A stretch of 64,000 nucleotides of DNA, from the NCBI GenBank assembly GCA_029850555.1, contig JARCRS010000113.1:1-64000 (forward strand), in the 5' to 3' direction. The position numbers were made by a program, and so were the translations under genes. The DNA is from an archaeon. Its GTDB lineage: Archaea > Thermoproteota > Nitrososphaeria > Nitrososphaerales > CADDZS01. Position 1 is the first letter of the stretch. Each line of letters opens with the position of its first letter. This document shows, piece after piece, positions 7,490 to 16,230 of the stretch. The notes under the pieces were generated by a model. It was not told the origin of the DNA, did not search any database, and saw only the letters and a list, made by a program, of their open reading frames with translations.

Positions 7490-9547
7490 ATGGAATATAC
7501 TCCGGCAAGAATCAAGGACATTCTAGTCGATTTTCTGAAAACTTTCAAAGATCTTAGGAACGAGTTAAAGTATCGAACTCTTATTTCGCAACTTCCCGCG
7601 AGGAACGGGATATCGATAATTGTGGATTATCCTGACCTCCTCGCCTATAATACTGAGATCTCAACTAATCTCGAAAAAGAACCAGAGCTGTATCTAAAAG
7701 CCTTTGACGATGCAGCGGTCGAAGCACTTAGCATAGAGGATCCAGTTTATGCTGACAAAGTTCGAAAAGAAATTCACGTAAGGATAAGAGAACTTACGGA
7801 TCCTGTTTCGCTAAGGGATGTTTCAAAGCTTCAACTCAATACACTGATCATGGTTCGTGGAATGGTGGTCAGAAGCTCAGAGCTTAGACCTATGGCGGTA
7901 ATAGCGGCCTTTAGATGCACAAACCAACATCTAACGTTTGTGGAGCAATCAGGAGTAGCTCTCAAGAGACCAATAAAATGCGAGACAGAAGGATGTGGAG
8001 AAAACAAGAACTTTGAACTCGACGAGCTCGAAACTGAATTTATCGATTTTCAGATAATCAGAATTCAAGAGCTTCCAGAGGAGTTACCGCCGGGTCAACT
8101 TCCTCAAACGTTTGATGTTCATCTGACGGGCGACATCGTAAACACCGCAAGACCTGGAGACCGAATAATCCTAACGGGTATTGTGAAGGCAGAATCGGAA
8201 TTCTCTGCAGGAGCTGGAAAATTAAGACTATTCACATACAGAATCGAAGGCAACTTTCTTGAAGAGTTAGGCAAGAGCCCGGAGGAGACAGAAATTACTA
8301 GGGAAGAAGAGGAACAGATCAAATCTCTCGCTGCGTTGCCAGGAGCTTATGATCGCCTAATCAACTCTGTTGCTCCGGCAATTTTTGGTCATGAAATCCA
8401 CAAAGAAGCGGCTTTGCTCCTTATGGTTGGATCTAAACAAAAAAAGCTCCCCGACGGTTCTACCCTCAGAGGGGACATTAACTGCTTACTAGTCGGAGAC
8501 CCTGGCACGGCAAAGAGTGAGCTCCTGAAATACGTGGCACGAGTTGCCCCAAGAGCGTTATACACTAGCGGAAGAGGTACGACTGCCGCCGGCTTGACCG
8601 CAGCGGTCGTGAGAGAAAAAAATGGGATGATGATGTTGGAGGCTGGAGCAACAGTTTTGGCAGATCTTGGAATAGCTGCAATAGACGAATTTGATAAAAT
8701 GCGAAAAGAAGATCGAGATGCGTTGCACGAAGTGATGGAGCAACAAACGGCTAGTGTAGCAAAGGGCGGCTTTATTGCAACCTTGAATGCGAGGACTAGT
8801 ATACTTGCAGCTGCAAATCCTGTATTTGGGAAATATGATCCTTACAAGAATATTCTCGACAACGTCAATTTGCCGATACCACTATTGACTCGTTTCGACT
8901 TGGTGTTCATCGTCAAAGACGAGCCTGATCCCGCGCGAGATGAAGTTCTGGCAAAACATGTTTTGGACATGCATGCCAAACTTACTTTTCCCAGGACCCC
9001 CCCTATCGATTTCCAAATGCTGAAGAAATACATAATCTATACGAAGAAACTCGATCCTGAATTATCGGAAGAAGCTCGAAAGAGGTTATCGGACTATTAT
9101 GTCGAGCTTCGACGTCTTGCCCAGCCAGGACAAATCGCCGTCACCCCAAGATGGCTCGAAGGATTGATTAGGCTATCGATCGCGAGGGCTAGAGTGCTGC
9201 TGCATCCCAGAGTTACGGAAGACGACGCACTCCGTGCTGTCGCCTTAATGCGAAGAATGCTCGAGACCGTCGCAGTAGATCAGAACACAGGAGGTAAACA
9301 GGTCGACGTAGGAGTATTGTACGGCAAACCCCTGAGCGAGCGAAATCTACTTGAAACTGCTCTCGAGACTTTCAAGAAACTAGAAGGCACCGGTCCCTCT
9401 AAACAGCCAGTCGAGGACAATGCTTTCGTACAAGAGCTTGAAAAGACAGGGAAGTTCAATAAAGAAGACGCGGATAAGATGTTAAAGACTCTGTACCGTT
9501 CTGGGCAGATTTACGAAATCAAGCCCCACTTTTACAGAAGGATTTAG
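7490..9547 (+). CDS. mcm: MCM replicative helicase
   Basis: Replicative 3'-5' DNA helicase working as a ring. The N-terminal OB region carries a zinc site with Cys143, His147, Cys164 and Cys169. The AAA+ core has Walker A GDPGTAKS at 336-343, Walker B AAIDEFDKM at 396-404, sensor 1 AAANP near 440 and the arginine finger in LLTRFD (Arg468). A C-terminal winged-helix domain ends with a LYRSGQIYEIKPHFY motif. 685 residues, normal for archaea. It follows gins with seven bases between and is followed by a T-rich terminator, then hel308. Confidence 0.97.
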   Translation: MEYTPARIKDILVDFLKTFKDLRNELKYRTLISQLPARNGISIIVDYPDLLAYNTEISTNLEKEPELYLKAFDDAAVEALSIEDPVYADKVRKEIHVRIRELTDPVSLRDVSKLQLNTLIMVRGMVVRSSELRPMAVIAAFRCTNQHLTFVEQSGVALKRPIKCETEGCGENKNFELDELETEFIDFQIIRIQELPEELPPGQLPQTFDVHLTGDIVNTARPGDRIILTGIVKAESEFSAGAGKLRLFTYRIEGNFLEELGKSPEETEITREEEEQIKSLAALPGAYDRLINSVAPAIFGHEIHKEAALLLMVGSKQKKLPDGSTLRGDINCLLVGDPGTAKSELLKYVARVAPRALYTSGRGTTAAGLTAAVVREKNGMMMLEAGATVLADLGIAAIDEFDKMRKEDRDALHEVMEQQTASVAKGGFIATLNARTSILAAANPVFGKYDPYKNILDNVNLPIPLLTRFDLVFIVKDEPDPARDEVLAKHVLDMHAKLTFPRTPPIDFQMLKKYIIYTKKLDPELSEEARKRLSDYYVELRRLAQPGQIAVTPRWLEGLIRLSIARARVLLHPRVTEDDALRAVALMRRMLETVAVDQNTGGKQVDVGVLYGKPLSERNLLETALETFKKLEGTGPSKQPVEDNAFVQELEKTGKFNKEDADKMLKTLYRSGQIYEIKPHFYRRI

Positions 9548-9548
9548 C

Positions 9549-9558
9549 TTTTTTATTT
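9549..9558 (+). terminator. T-rich terminator after mcm
   Basis: A run of six T followed by a-ttt directly overlaps and follows the mcm stop region. Archaeal polymerase terminates at such U-tracts without a needed hairpin. It separates mcm from hel308, which starts about 50 bases later. Confidence 0.45.
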
Positions 9559-9608
9559 CTCACTCAGTTACTCATATATCTTGAAAACTTAAACTCTCAA
9601 TCCTCAAA

Positions 9609-11792
9609 ATGCAAATTCGAGATATTCCAGGACTCCGGCAGGACTTTATCGAGTCTTTGGAAAGGCAGGGTTATTCTTCACTTTATCCTCCTCAGGAGGA
9701 AGCGATAAAGAGCGGAATACTTGATGGAGAAAATCTTGTTCTCGCGACACCAACTGCTAGCGGCAAGACACTTGTTGCGATAATTGCTGCGATGCGAACT
9801 ATCGAAAAAGGAGGAAAGGTGGTTTATCTCGCACCTTTACGAGCATTAGCTTCTGAGAAGTACGAAGAATTCAAAGAGGTCTTCTCGAAAATTCGGAAAA
9901 ACATCGAGGATCCAAATTCACTCATTAGAGTGTTTATCTCTACGGGAGATTTTGATTCATCCGGCGAATCCTTGGGGAATGGAGACGTGGTGGTTCTTAC
10001 TAATGAGCGCTTTGATTCTATTCTTAGGCACGGAGTCACTTGGAGTGATTCTGTCGGATTATTCATAACGGACGAGGTGCATCTAGTAGGTGATGGGCAC
10101 CGAGGCCCAACTCTGGAAGTTATTCTTGCAAAGATAATCCGATATGTCCCCGGATCTCAAATCCTTGCACTGAGCGCTACGATAAGCAACACGGAAGATC
10201 TCGCAAAATGGCTAAGCGCGAAGCTGATTGATACAGACTGGAGGCCGGTTAAGCTTATTGAGGGGGTTTACGATTACGGAACTCTTAGATTCATTGATGG
10301 CGAATCAAGAAAGATCTCACTAAGCAATCGTGGTTCCGCGCTTGATGTCGCAATAGATTCCGTAAAGAATGATTCGGGACAGGCGCTCGTCTTTTGCGAA
10401 ACCAGAAAAAGAGCCGTCTCGATGGCCGAGAAAGCTGGAGATCTAACAAAAAACTTCCTTTCATTCGAGGAAAGTGCGAAGCTTCGCGAACTAGCTCAAA
10501 GGATCCACTCAGCGGGGGAAGAAACCGAAGTTTCGAGGCGTCTGGCTGAAGCTGTTGAAAGAGGAGCTGCTTTTCACCATGCCGGACTCGACAACAAGCA
10601 TCGCAAGATAGTTGAGGAGGCCTTCAAGTCAAGACAAATCAAGATTTTGACTTCGACACCGACTCTTGCAGCCGGGGTCAACCTTCCAGCACGTAGAGTC
10701 ATACTAAGCTCTTTGATGCGTTATGATGCAGAACAAGGCGGGCAAGCTCCGATAAGCGTCTTAGAATTCAAACAGATGGCAGGGCGAGCCGGCCGCCCGC
10801 GATATGACAAGGTAGGGGAGATAGTTCTGTTAGCAGGACAGGGGATGAATTCGGAAGACTTGCTAGAGCATTATATTCAAGGTAAGCCAGAACCAATTAG
10901 GTCCCAACTTTCAGCGGATGGGCCATTGAGGTCGCATCTTCTTGGTCTCATTGCTTCCCAGAGGGGCATCAGAGAAATAGATCTTTATGATTTCTTTCAA
11001 AGTACTCTCTTTGGTTCCCAGTATCGACCCTTGACGATCAAATCAAGAATCAGGAAGGCACTTTCATTTCTTGAAGAGGAACAGCTCATTCTACGCAGAT
11101 CAAAGAAGTTTATCGCAACCCAATTTGGAAAGAGAGTCGCGTATCTTTACATTGACCCCGAATCTGCGATTATCATGCGTCGCGGAATAAGATTTGCTGA
11201 AAAAGGAAAGAAGCACACACTAGGGCTACTCCATCTGATTACTCAAACTCCTGACATGATGCCAAAGTTCGGGACTCGGGAAAAGGACGCAGCCGAGCTT
11301 GATGAGATTCTTTCTACTAGGGAATCGGAGTTCATGGTCCCAGTTCCTGAGAGAGGCGATTATAGCTTTTTCCAAGAATATGATGAACTGCTTGGGGACT
11401 TTAGGACAGTGCTTGCTTTGAATTCTTGGATGAATGAGAGCCCAGAACAGCTACTACTTGAAAAATATTCAATCGAACCCGGTGACCTCCACAGAATGGT
11501 AGACAACACCGATTGGCTTCTTTATTCTTTGGGCGAATTAGCCCGACTCTTAGGGCGAATAGATCTAGCTCTTGAAACCGAGGAACTCAGGGAACGCGTC
11601 AAATATGGAATAAAACCAGAGCTCACCGAGCTGACCAAACTTGATGGGATCGGAAGGGTGAGGGCGAGATCGCTTTTCAATGCAGGTTATACTAGCGTAG
11701 ATAAGTTGTCAGAAGCGCCGGTCGAAAAAATTGCAAACATCCCAAAAATAGGAAATTCCGTTGCCGTCCAAATCAAACATCAACTAGAGTGA
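9609..11792 (+). CDS. hel308: Hel308-type Ski2-like DNA helicase
   Basis: Superfamily 2 helicase acting at stalled replication forks. Walker A ATPTASGKT at 46-54, motif Ia LAPLRAL, motif II DEVH at 155-158, motif III LSATISN, motif V STPTLAAGVNLPARRV and motif VI QMAGRAGRPRYD are all present. The winged helix and ratchet domains follow, and the C-terminus has a helix-hairpin-helix region (KLDGIGRVRARSLFNAGY, then IANIPKIG) as expected. 727 residues is a usual length. Location beside mcm and gins fits a replication-repair neighbourhood. Confidence 0.94.
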   Translation: MQIRDIPGLRQDFIESLERQGYSSLYPPQEEAIKSGILDGENLVLATPTASGKTLVAIIAAMRTIEKGGKVVYLAPLRALASEKYEEFKEVFSKIRKNIEDPNSLIRVFISTGDFDSSGESLGNGDVVVLTNERFDSILRHGVTWSDSVGLFITDEVHLVGDGHRGPTLEVILAKIIRYVPGSQILALSATISNTEDLAKWLSAKLIDTDWRPVKLIEGVYDYGTLRFIDGESRKISLSNRGSALDVAIDSVKNDSGQALVFCETRKRAVSMAEKAGDLTKNFLSFEESAKLRELAQRIHSAGEETEVSRRLAEAVERGAAFHHAGLDNKHRKIVEEAFKSRQIKILTSTPTLAAGVNLPARRVILSSLMRYDAEQGGQAPISVLEFKQMAGRAGRPRYDKVGEIVLLAGQGMNSEDLLEHYIQGKPEPIRSQLSADGPLRSHLLGLIASQRGIREIDLYDFFQSTLFGSQYRPLTIKSRIRKALSFLEEEQLILRRSKKFIATQFGKRVAYLYIDPESAIIMRRGIRFAEKGKKHTLGLLHLITQTPDMMPKFGTREKDAAELDEILSTRESEFMVPVPERGDYSFFQEYDELLGDFRTVLALNSWMNESPEQLLLEKYSIEPGDLHRMVDNTDWLLYSLGELARLLGRIDLALETEELRERVKYGIKPELTELTKLDGIGRVRARSLFNAGYTSVDKLSEAPVEKIANIPKIGNSVAVQIKHQLE

Positions 11793-11931
11793 GAAGGTCT
11801 TAAACTCAAGCCCTGTTATGTAAGGAAATGTTTTTCAGCCAATCAGGCAGATTTTGGCCAAATACCAGCGTGGCGTATCCTAGTTGTCATTCGGTTCCTC
11901 GAAGGCCAGCCTTGCCAATCAAAAGTTCGCG

Positions 11932-13380
11932 ATGAGCAAAGTAAATGATCTGGAGTATCGAATCAACAAGGATGCAAAACAAGGAATGCGCGTTCCTGTA
12001 ACAATCTATGCGAATGATTCTCTGATAGCGAAAATGCAGACAGACAGGACACTAGGGCAGGCCGTGAATGTATCTTTCCTGCCCGGCGTGAAGAAACATG
12101 TCATAGTGCTTCCTGATGGACACGAGGGCTATGGTTTTCCGATAGGAGGAGTAGCGGCCACAGATTTTGAGAAAGGAGTTATCTCGCCAGGTGGCGTAGG
12201 TTACGATATCAACTGCGGCGTGAGATTACTACGAACAAATCTGACTGAAAAAGAGGTCAGACCCAAACTGAGAGAACTCGCCAAGGAGCTCTTTCGCGCA
12301 GTTCCCTCCGGTCTAGGTGCGTCTGGAGCTCTCAACTTAACAAATGCTGAACTCGATCGGGTTCTTTCTGAAGGGGTTAGATGGGCCGTTGATAACGGGT
12401 ATGGCGTTTCTAGAGACCTAGAGTTCTGCGAGGAAAACGGAAACATGAAGCACTCTGATTCAAGCAAAGTCTCTGGAGAGGCAAAGAAAAGAGGGGCTAA
12501 ATCTCTGGGGACTCTGGGTTCAGGCAACCACTTTATTGAAGTTGAATCTGTTAACCAAATAGTCGACCCTGATGCTGCGAAAATATTTGGCATTGAAAAA
12601 ACAAACCAGGTCTGCGTTCTTATGCACACAGGAAGCAGAGGCTTAGGTCATCAGGTCTGCAGCGATTATCTGAGAATAGTCGAGGCAAACGCGTCTGCAT
12701 TTAAAATAGACTTACCTGACAGAGAATTGGCGTGCGCACCTGCCGGGTCGAGAGAAGCAGAAAACTACAGACTTGCAATGGGCGCCGCTCTAAATTACGC
12801 ATGGTCTAATAGACAGGTGATAACACAAAACGTTCGGAAGGCCTTTGAACGCGTTTTCCACATGAGTACATCAGATCTTGAAATGAACCTCGTGTATGAT
12901 GTTGCTCACAATATCTGCAAAGTTGAGGAGCATCTAATTGATTTTGATAATCCGAAGAAGAAGGAAAAAGTGTTTGTCCATAGAAAAGGCGCGACAAGGG
13001 CTTTTCCAAAGGGAAATGACGCCGTAACGATGGCCTACAGAAACGTGGGGCAGCCTGTTCTGATTCCAGGCTCGATGGGGACCGCGTCTTGGGTGTTGCT
13101 CGGCCAGGCGAAATCGCTGGACGTTAGTTTTGGATCGACAGCCCATGGTGCGGGCAGGATGATGTCTAGAGGGGCTGCGATACGAGCATATCCCTACGAG
13201 GAGATAAGGCACGATCTCGAGAGCCGAGGCATCCTGCTTGAAGCCGCGAGCAAGAAGGGAGCAGTGGAAGAAGCTCCTGGTGCGTACAAAGACGTGGATG
13301 CCGTGGCTGAAGTTTCTCACAGGGTAGGAATTGCAACGAAGGTAGTCAGGTTAACTCCAATGGCTGTCGTTAAGGGCTGA
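11932..13380 (+). CDS. rtcB: RtcB tRNA-splicing ligase
   Basis: GTP/Mn-dependent ligase joining 2',3'-cyclic-phosphate and 5'-OH ends of tRNA exons in archaea. Motifs: LPDGHEGYGFPIGG, GGVGYDINCGVRLL with the metal-binding cysteine, LGSGNHFIEV, HTGSRGLGHQV, HRKGATRAFP, GSMGTASW and the active-site histidine in FGSTAHGAGR, which becomes guanylylated. The ATG at 11932 (MSKVNDLEYRINKD) fits the family N-terminus. A TTG at 11884 would add 16 residues. About 482 residues, with no intein. The two intron-bearing tRNAs at 3284-3682 are its expected kind of substrate. Confidence 0.95.
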   Translation: MSKVNDLEYRINKDAKQGMRVPVTIYANDSLIAKMQTDRTLGQAVNVSFLPGVKKHVIVLPDGHEGYGFPIGGVAATDFEKGVISPGGVGYDINCGVRLLRTNLTEKEVRPKLRELAKELFRAVPSGLGASGALNLTNAELDRVLSEGVRWAVDNGYGVSRDLEFCEENGNMKHSDSSKVSGEAKKRGAKSLGTLGSGNHFIEVESVNQIVDPDAAKIFGIEKTNQVCVLMHTGSRGLGHQVCSDYLRIVEANASAFKIDLPDRELACAPAGSREAENYRLAMGAALNYAWSNRQVITQNVRKAFERVFHMSTSDLEMNLVYDVAHNICKVEEHLIDFDNPKKKEKVFVHRKGATRAFPKGNDAVTMAYRNVGQPVLIPGSMGTASWVLLGQAKSLDVSFGSTAHGAGRMMSRGAAIRAYPYEEIRHDLESRGILLEAASKKGAVEEAPGAYKDVDAVAEVSHRVGIATKVVRLTPMAVVKG

Positions 13381-13384
13381 TTTA

Positions 13385-13858
13385 TTATGCAATCAAGAGA
13401 CTATCGGACGGAGAAATGACTCTCTGGCAAAATCGGCATTTTAGAAGAGGGATGTCTTTATCCACGACATCAATTGTTGAAACAATCGGCTCGTTCTTTC
13501 TGTTCGAGATACACGTAGGATTCGGGCATTTCAAAATCCCATGGAAAACGCTTGGTAGCTCGACTTTTCTCTTCTCAGCGACCTTGTAATTCCTGATGAT
13601 ATTCACTGTTGCCAAAGGCGCCACAAGCGCAAGTTTATCTGTTTCCTCCGTTTTGAGAAATCTATTAGCAACTTTTACCACATCCTTTGTCCCAATTTTT
13701 GAGCTAGGCACATTCATTGCGACGCTAACGATCTCTCCATCTTTTCCGGTTATTCCAAGAATGTCGAGAACGTGCAAAGCTTCTCCTGCTTTTATATGGT
13801 CGATTACCGTCCCCTCTTTTATTCTGCGAATAAGTAGCTGAGTTTCTTCGTCTGACAT
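13385..13858 (-). CDS. pyrI: Aspartate carbamoyltransferase regulatory chain
   Basis: Allosteric subunit of ATCase, binding nucleotide effectors in its N-terminal domain and zinc in its C-terminal domain. Seen: IKEGTVIDHIKAGEALHVLDILGI at the start (broken here only for length by my reading, the start being ATG at 13858), NIIRNYKVAEKRKVELP, then the zinc site CPNPTC and CRFC. 157 residues, normal. The catalytic partner pyrB is not adjacent, and rtcB ends convergently only four bases away. Confidence 0.93.
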   Translation of the reverse strand: MSDEETQLLIRRIKEGTVIDHIKAGEALHVLDILGITGKDGEIVSVAMNVPSSKIGTKDVVKVANRFLKTEETDKLALVAPLATVNIIRNYKVAEKRKVELPSVFHGILKCPNPTCISNRKNEPIVSTIDVVDKDIPLLKCRFCQRVISPSDSLLIA

Positions 13859-14024
13859 TTTATTGCACTCGTGATTTTTTGAAGGACTTGAAGTGCTTGA
13901 AAAGATTCAAAGTATTAAAGGCGATTCCAGAGTTTGATTCTGTTGACCTAGAAGACTACTTAGTAATGTCTTATCATTGGATTAAAATAACTCGCAGCGC
14001 GCTTTATTTTGTGAAGGAAAAGTC

Positions 14025-14298
14025 ATGAATCGCACAAGACAAGAAGCAATTCAGACCCAAGAAGAAGAGAAAGAAAGCTTCGAAACTGGCATGATGACGC
14101 CATTCTGCGAGGCGAACTTGAACTTTGTGCACAACGAACTCCTCTACATTCTTCACCCTAGAATGCAAGTCGGAGAGACCGTGTACATAGAGAATGCCCC
14201 GTAGAATCACAACGAACTTCGTTGCTGAACTCATTTCGAGGCGTGAAGCGCACGGCAACGTCCTCTCAATTGACAATGCTAGATTGACTCTCAAATAG
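14025..14298 (+). CDS. Small hypothetical gene, possibly split by a frameshift
   Basis: ATG at 14025 follows an aagga Shine-Dalgarno-like motif and gives 59 residues to a TAG at 14202. An overlapping ATG at 14194 gives a further 34 residues (RRITTNFVAELISRREAHGN) to 14298. Removing one A around 14193 would fuse them into about 91 residues. The first part is Glu/Gln-rich, the second basic. No family recognised. It precedes the ParB-like gene, so the two may be cotranscribed. The minus-strand frame over the same bases is Phe/Leu/Ser-rich and looks like the shadow. Confidence 0.35.
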
Positions 14299-14333
14299 AT
14301 AATTTTTGCATTAACGTCAAATTACCGCAGCAA

Positions 14334-15105
14334 ATGTCTATGCTAGGGAGAAGGTGCTCAGACCATTAGCGTTGACGATGATCAGCTAAAAGCAAAAATC
14401 GGGCAGATCCTTTACAACAATTATATAACGGATAGACTTCGAGAAGAAGTTCTTCAAAGAGTCGCTCACAGAAACAGTCTTGCCCTAAGAATGAGTCTCG
14501 GCAAGGATTCTAATGGCGAAGAAGTGTACTTAGATATTCTGGTAAATCGTGTCAGACCAGAGGTCGAGCAACTTAAGAAATCTGTTCGCATCGACGAGGC
14601 AAGAATTGGCGATTTGAAAAAGTACACTGCCATAATCCTTTCGAGTAGTACAGCTCCGAACGCAGACAACATGAACATTGCAACAAACTTCGAATATCTA
14701 ATGAGCCAGAGCCTTAACTGGTGGGCTAGGTACTCTGGGTCTCGCGATAACCTGAATGTCGATAAGTGGAAAATCGAACACGCGTACACTGTGGACAGTA
14801 AGGAAGCCTACCTAATGGTCGATCTCCCCATCGAGAATATTATAGTCCCTGAAACAAGAAAGCTCGATGTAGGGGAGCTCGGCAAATACACACAACATCT
14901 AGATGCTTTGCCTCCTATCACCGTACGACAAAGGGAGAATGGACGATTTGAATTGGTAGAGGGATATCACATTCTACAAGCGTACATGAAAGCAGGGAAA
15001 AGAGAGATACCTTCCCTCATAAAATCAGTTACAGATGAGGAAGCTGACGAGATATACGAAAGCAGTTTGAGGATGTGGGAAAAACTTCTCGTAAAGAGCC
15101 GCTGA
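14334..15105 (+). CDS. ParB/sulfiredoxin-like domain protein, apparent frameshift near the start
   Basis: The intact frame from ATG 14491 to 15105 (204 aa) contains a ParB-like nuclease-fold segment near its C-terminus: DLPIENIIVP, LPPITVRQREN, FELVEGYHILQAYMKAG and REIPSLI. Convincing coding sequence continues upstream of 14491 (QLKAKIGQILYNN, ITDRLREEVLQRVAHRN) without any normal start. Removing one G from the GGG near 14345 connects it to an ATG at 14334, beginning MSMLGEGAQTISVDD. So about 256 residues are expected and the gene is either frameshifted or misassembled there. Function is unknown: DNA-binding, nuclease and kinase-like activities all exist in this fold. Confidence 0.7.
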
Positions 15106-15115
15106 ATTCTCCGTT

Positions 15116-15604
15116 CTATGGAGGAAAAGGATATTTTCTCTTGAATCTCGCATATGCTAATCTACTGAGTAAGTCGGCCTCTTTGTTTTGGGTTCTATCG
15201 ACCCATTCTATTTTGAGGTCCTGGAATTCATTCAAGAGGTCTTTGGCTCTTTTGTAAAGCTCGATAATGCGGGTCGCTTTAACTTTGAATGTCCCTTTTA
15301 GTTGATTTATGACGAGGCTCGAGTCGCCGCGAACGACTACATTAGAATCGAGCATGTTGTGATTCTTTAACCACTCGAGGCCACGAATTAAAGCAGAGTA
15401 TTCAGCTACATTATTCGAGGCATTGTTGCTCCAAGGTTCAGCAAAGGCCAAGCCATTGTCCTCAAGGAGATGGACTTTTCCTTTGCGAATTATTACACCG
15501 TAGGTTGCTATTCCTCCAGGATTCCTTGGCTCGCACAATCCGTCAAAATTCAAATAAACAATCTCATCAACATTGGGTGATTTGAATCGGGACAGTTGAG
15601 CCAT
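15116..15604 (-). CDS. rnhA: Ribonuclease HI
   Basis: Type 1 RNase H removing RNA from RNA-DNA hybrids. The acidic catalytic residues are in place: Asp in LNFDGLCEPRNPGG (about residue 21), Glu in NNVAEYSALIRGLEWL (about 69), Asp in VVRGDSSLVINQL (about 94) and Asp in RTQNKEADLLSRLA (about 147). The basic-protrusion helix of the E. coli enzyme is reduced, as in archaeal RNase HI. 162 residues. Convergent with the ParB-like gene (ten bases apart), divergent from 15786. Confidence 0.9.
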   Translation of the reverse strand: MAQLSRFKSPNVDEIVYLNFDGLCEPRNPGGIATYGVIIRKGKVHLLEDNGLAFAEPWSNNASNNVAEYSALIRGLEWLKNHNMLDSNVVVRGDSSLVINQLKGTFKVKATRIIELYKRAKDLLNEFQDLKIEWVDRTQNKEADLLSRLAYARFKRKYPFPP

Positions 15605-15785
15605 TTCCAGTTCTATTGGAAGTTCTTTGGTTTTTGCTGAATGTATATTTCTTGCTAGAAGCTAAAAGCTAGATCTGTGCTTACTACAATTCATTACATT
15701 TAGTCGAAATCTGGACAATTTGTACTATCAAACTGGAGAAAAGGTACGCTATTTTTTTTAGGCTCTAAAAACTCTGTTTGCGTTC

Positions 15786-15980
15786 ATGATGACCATCCGC
15801 TCCCGTGTCAGCAATAGAGATGTTCCCGAGAGCTTGGACGAATGGTTGGAAAAGTGGGAACCAAAGATTCCAAGGCTGAGGAAAAAGCGGGGGAATGTAG
15901 TTGCGACAAGAGCTTCGGGCGCGCTAGACGAACTGGAATTTCTTCTAAGAAGAGTAGTCGATAATCAAGTTTCTGAATAG
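15786..15980 (+). CDS. Small charged hypothetical protein (64 aa)
   Basis: ATGATG start, rich in charged residues with a WLEKWEPKIPRLRKKRG core and a leucine-bearing C-terminal helix (ALDELEFLLRRVV). It is more protein-like than the overlapping minus-strand frame. No ribosome-binding site is obvious, so it may be leaderless. No family recognised. The gap 15605-15785 contains a run of eight T near 15749 and otherwise nothing clear. Confidence 0.45.
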   Translation: MMTIRSRVSNRDVPESLDEWLEKWEPKIPRLRKKRGNVVATRASGALDELEFLLRRVVDNQVSE

Positions 15981-16159
15981 ATGCATTTAGCCCAGTTTGA
16001 GATAGACCAAACCTTCCAATTTTTTGTCCTACCCTTTTGCCGTAGGAGACGATGGGCAGCTCAATCAACTTCGTGATTACTCTAAAACTCAGATTCGATA
16101 TTGATTTAATCGCCGTCGTTATCTAAAGTACTCTTAGACTCTTGCGCACGCGCAAAGAT

Positions 16160-16222
16160 CATATATCAATCACGAGGTGTCTTTTCATCGTTCCTCACTT
16201 TCATTTTTGATCCCATGAGGTG
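16160..16222 (+). promoter_or_regulatory. TATA box and Shine-Dalgarno of tldD
   Basis: catatatc at 16160-16167 is a TATA-like element placed to start transcription near 16190. A gaggtg ribosome-binding motif at 16217-16222 sits eight bases before the ATG at 16231 and fixes that start. Confidence 0.5.
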
Positions 16223-16230
16223 TTTTCCCG

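Noticed and set aside
14004-14294. Minus-strand open frame of 96 codons
   Set aside because: Phe/Leu/Ser-rich shadow composition; the plus strand has a Shine-Dalgarno-led gene.
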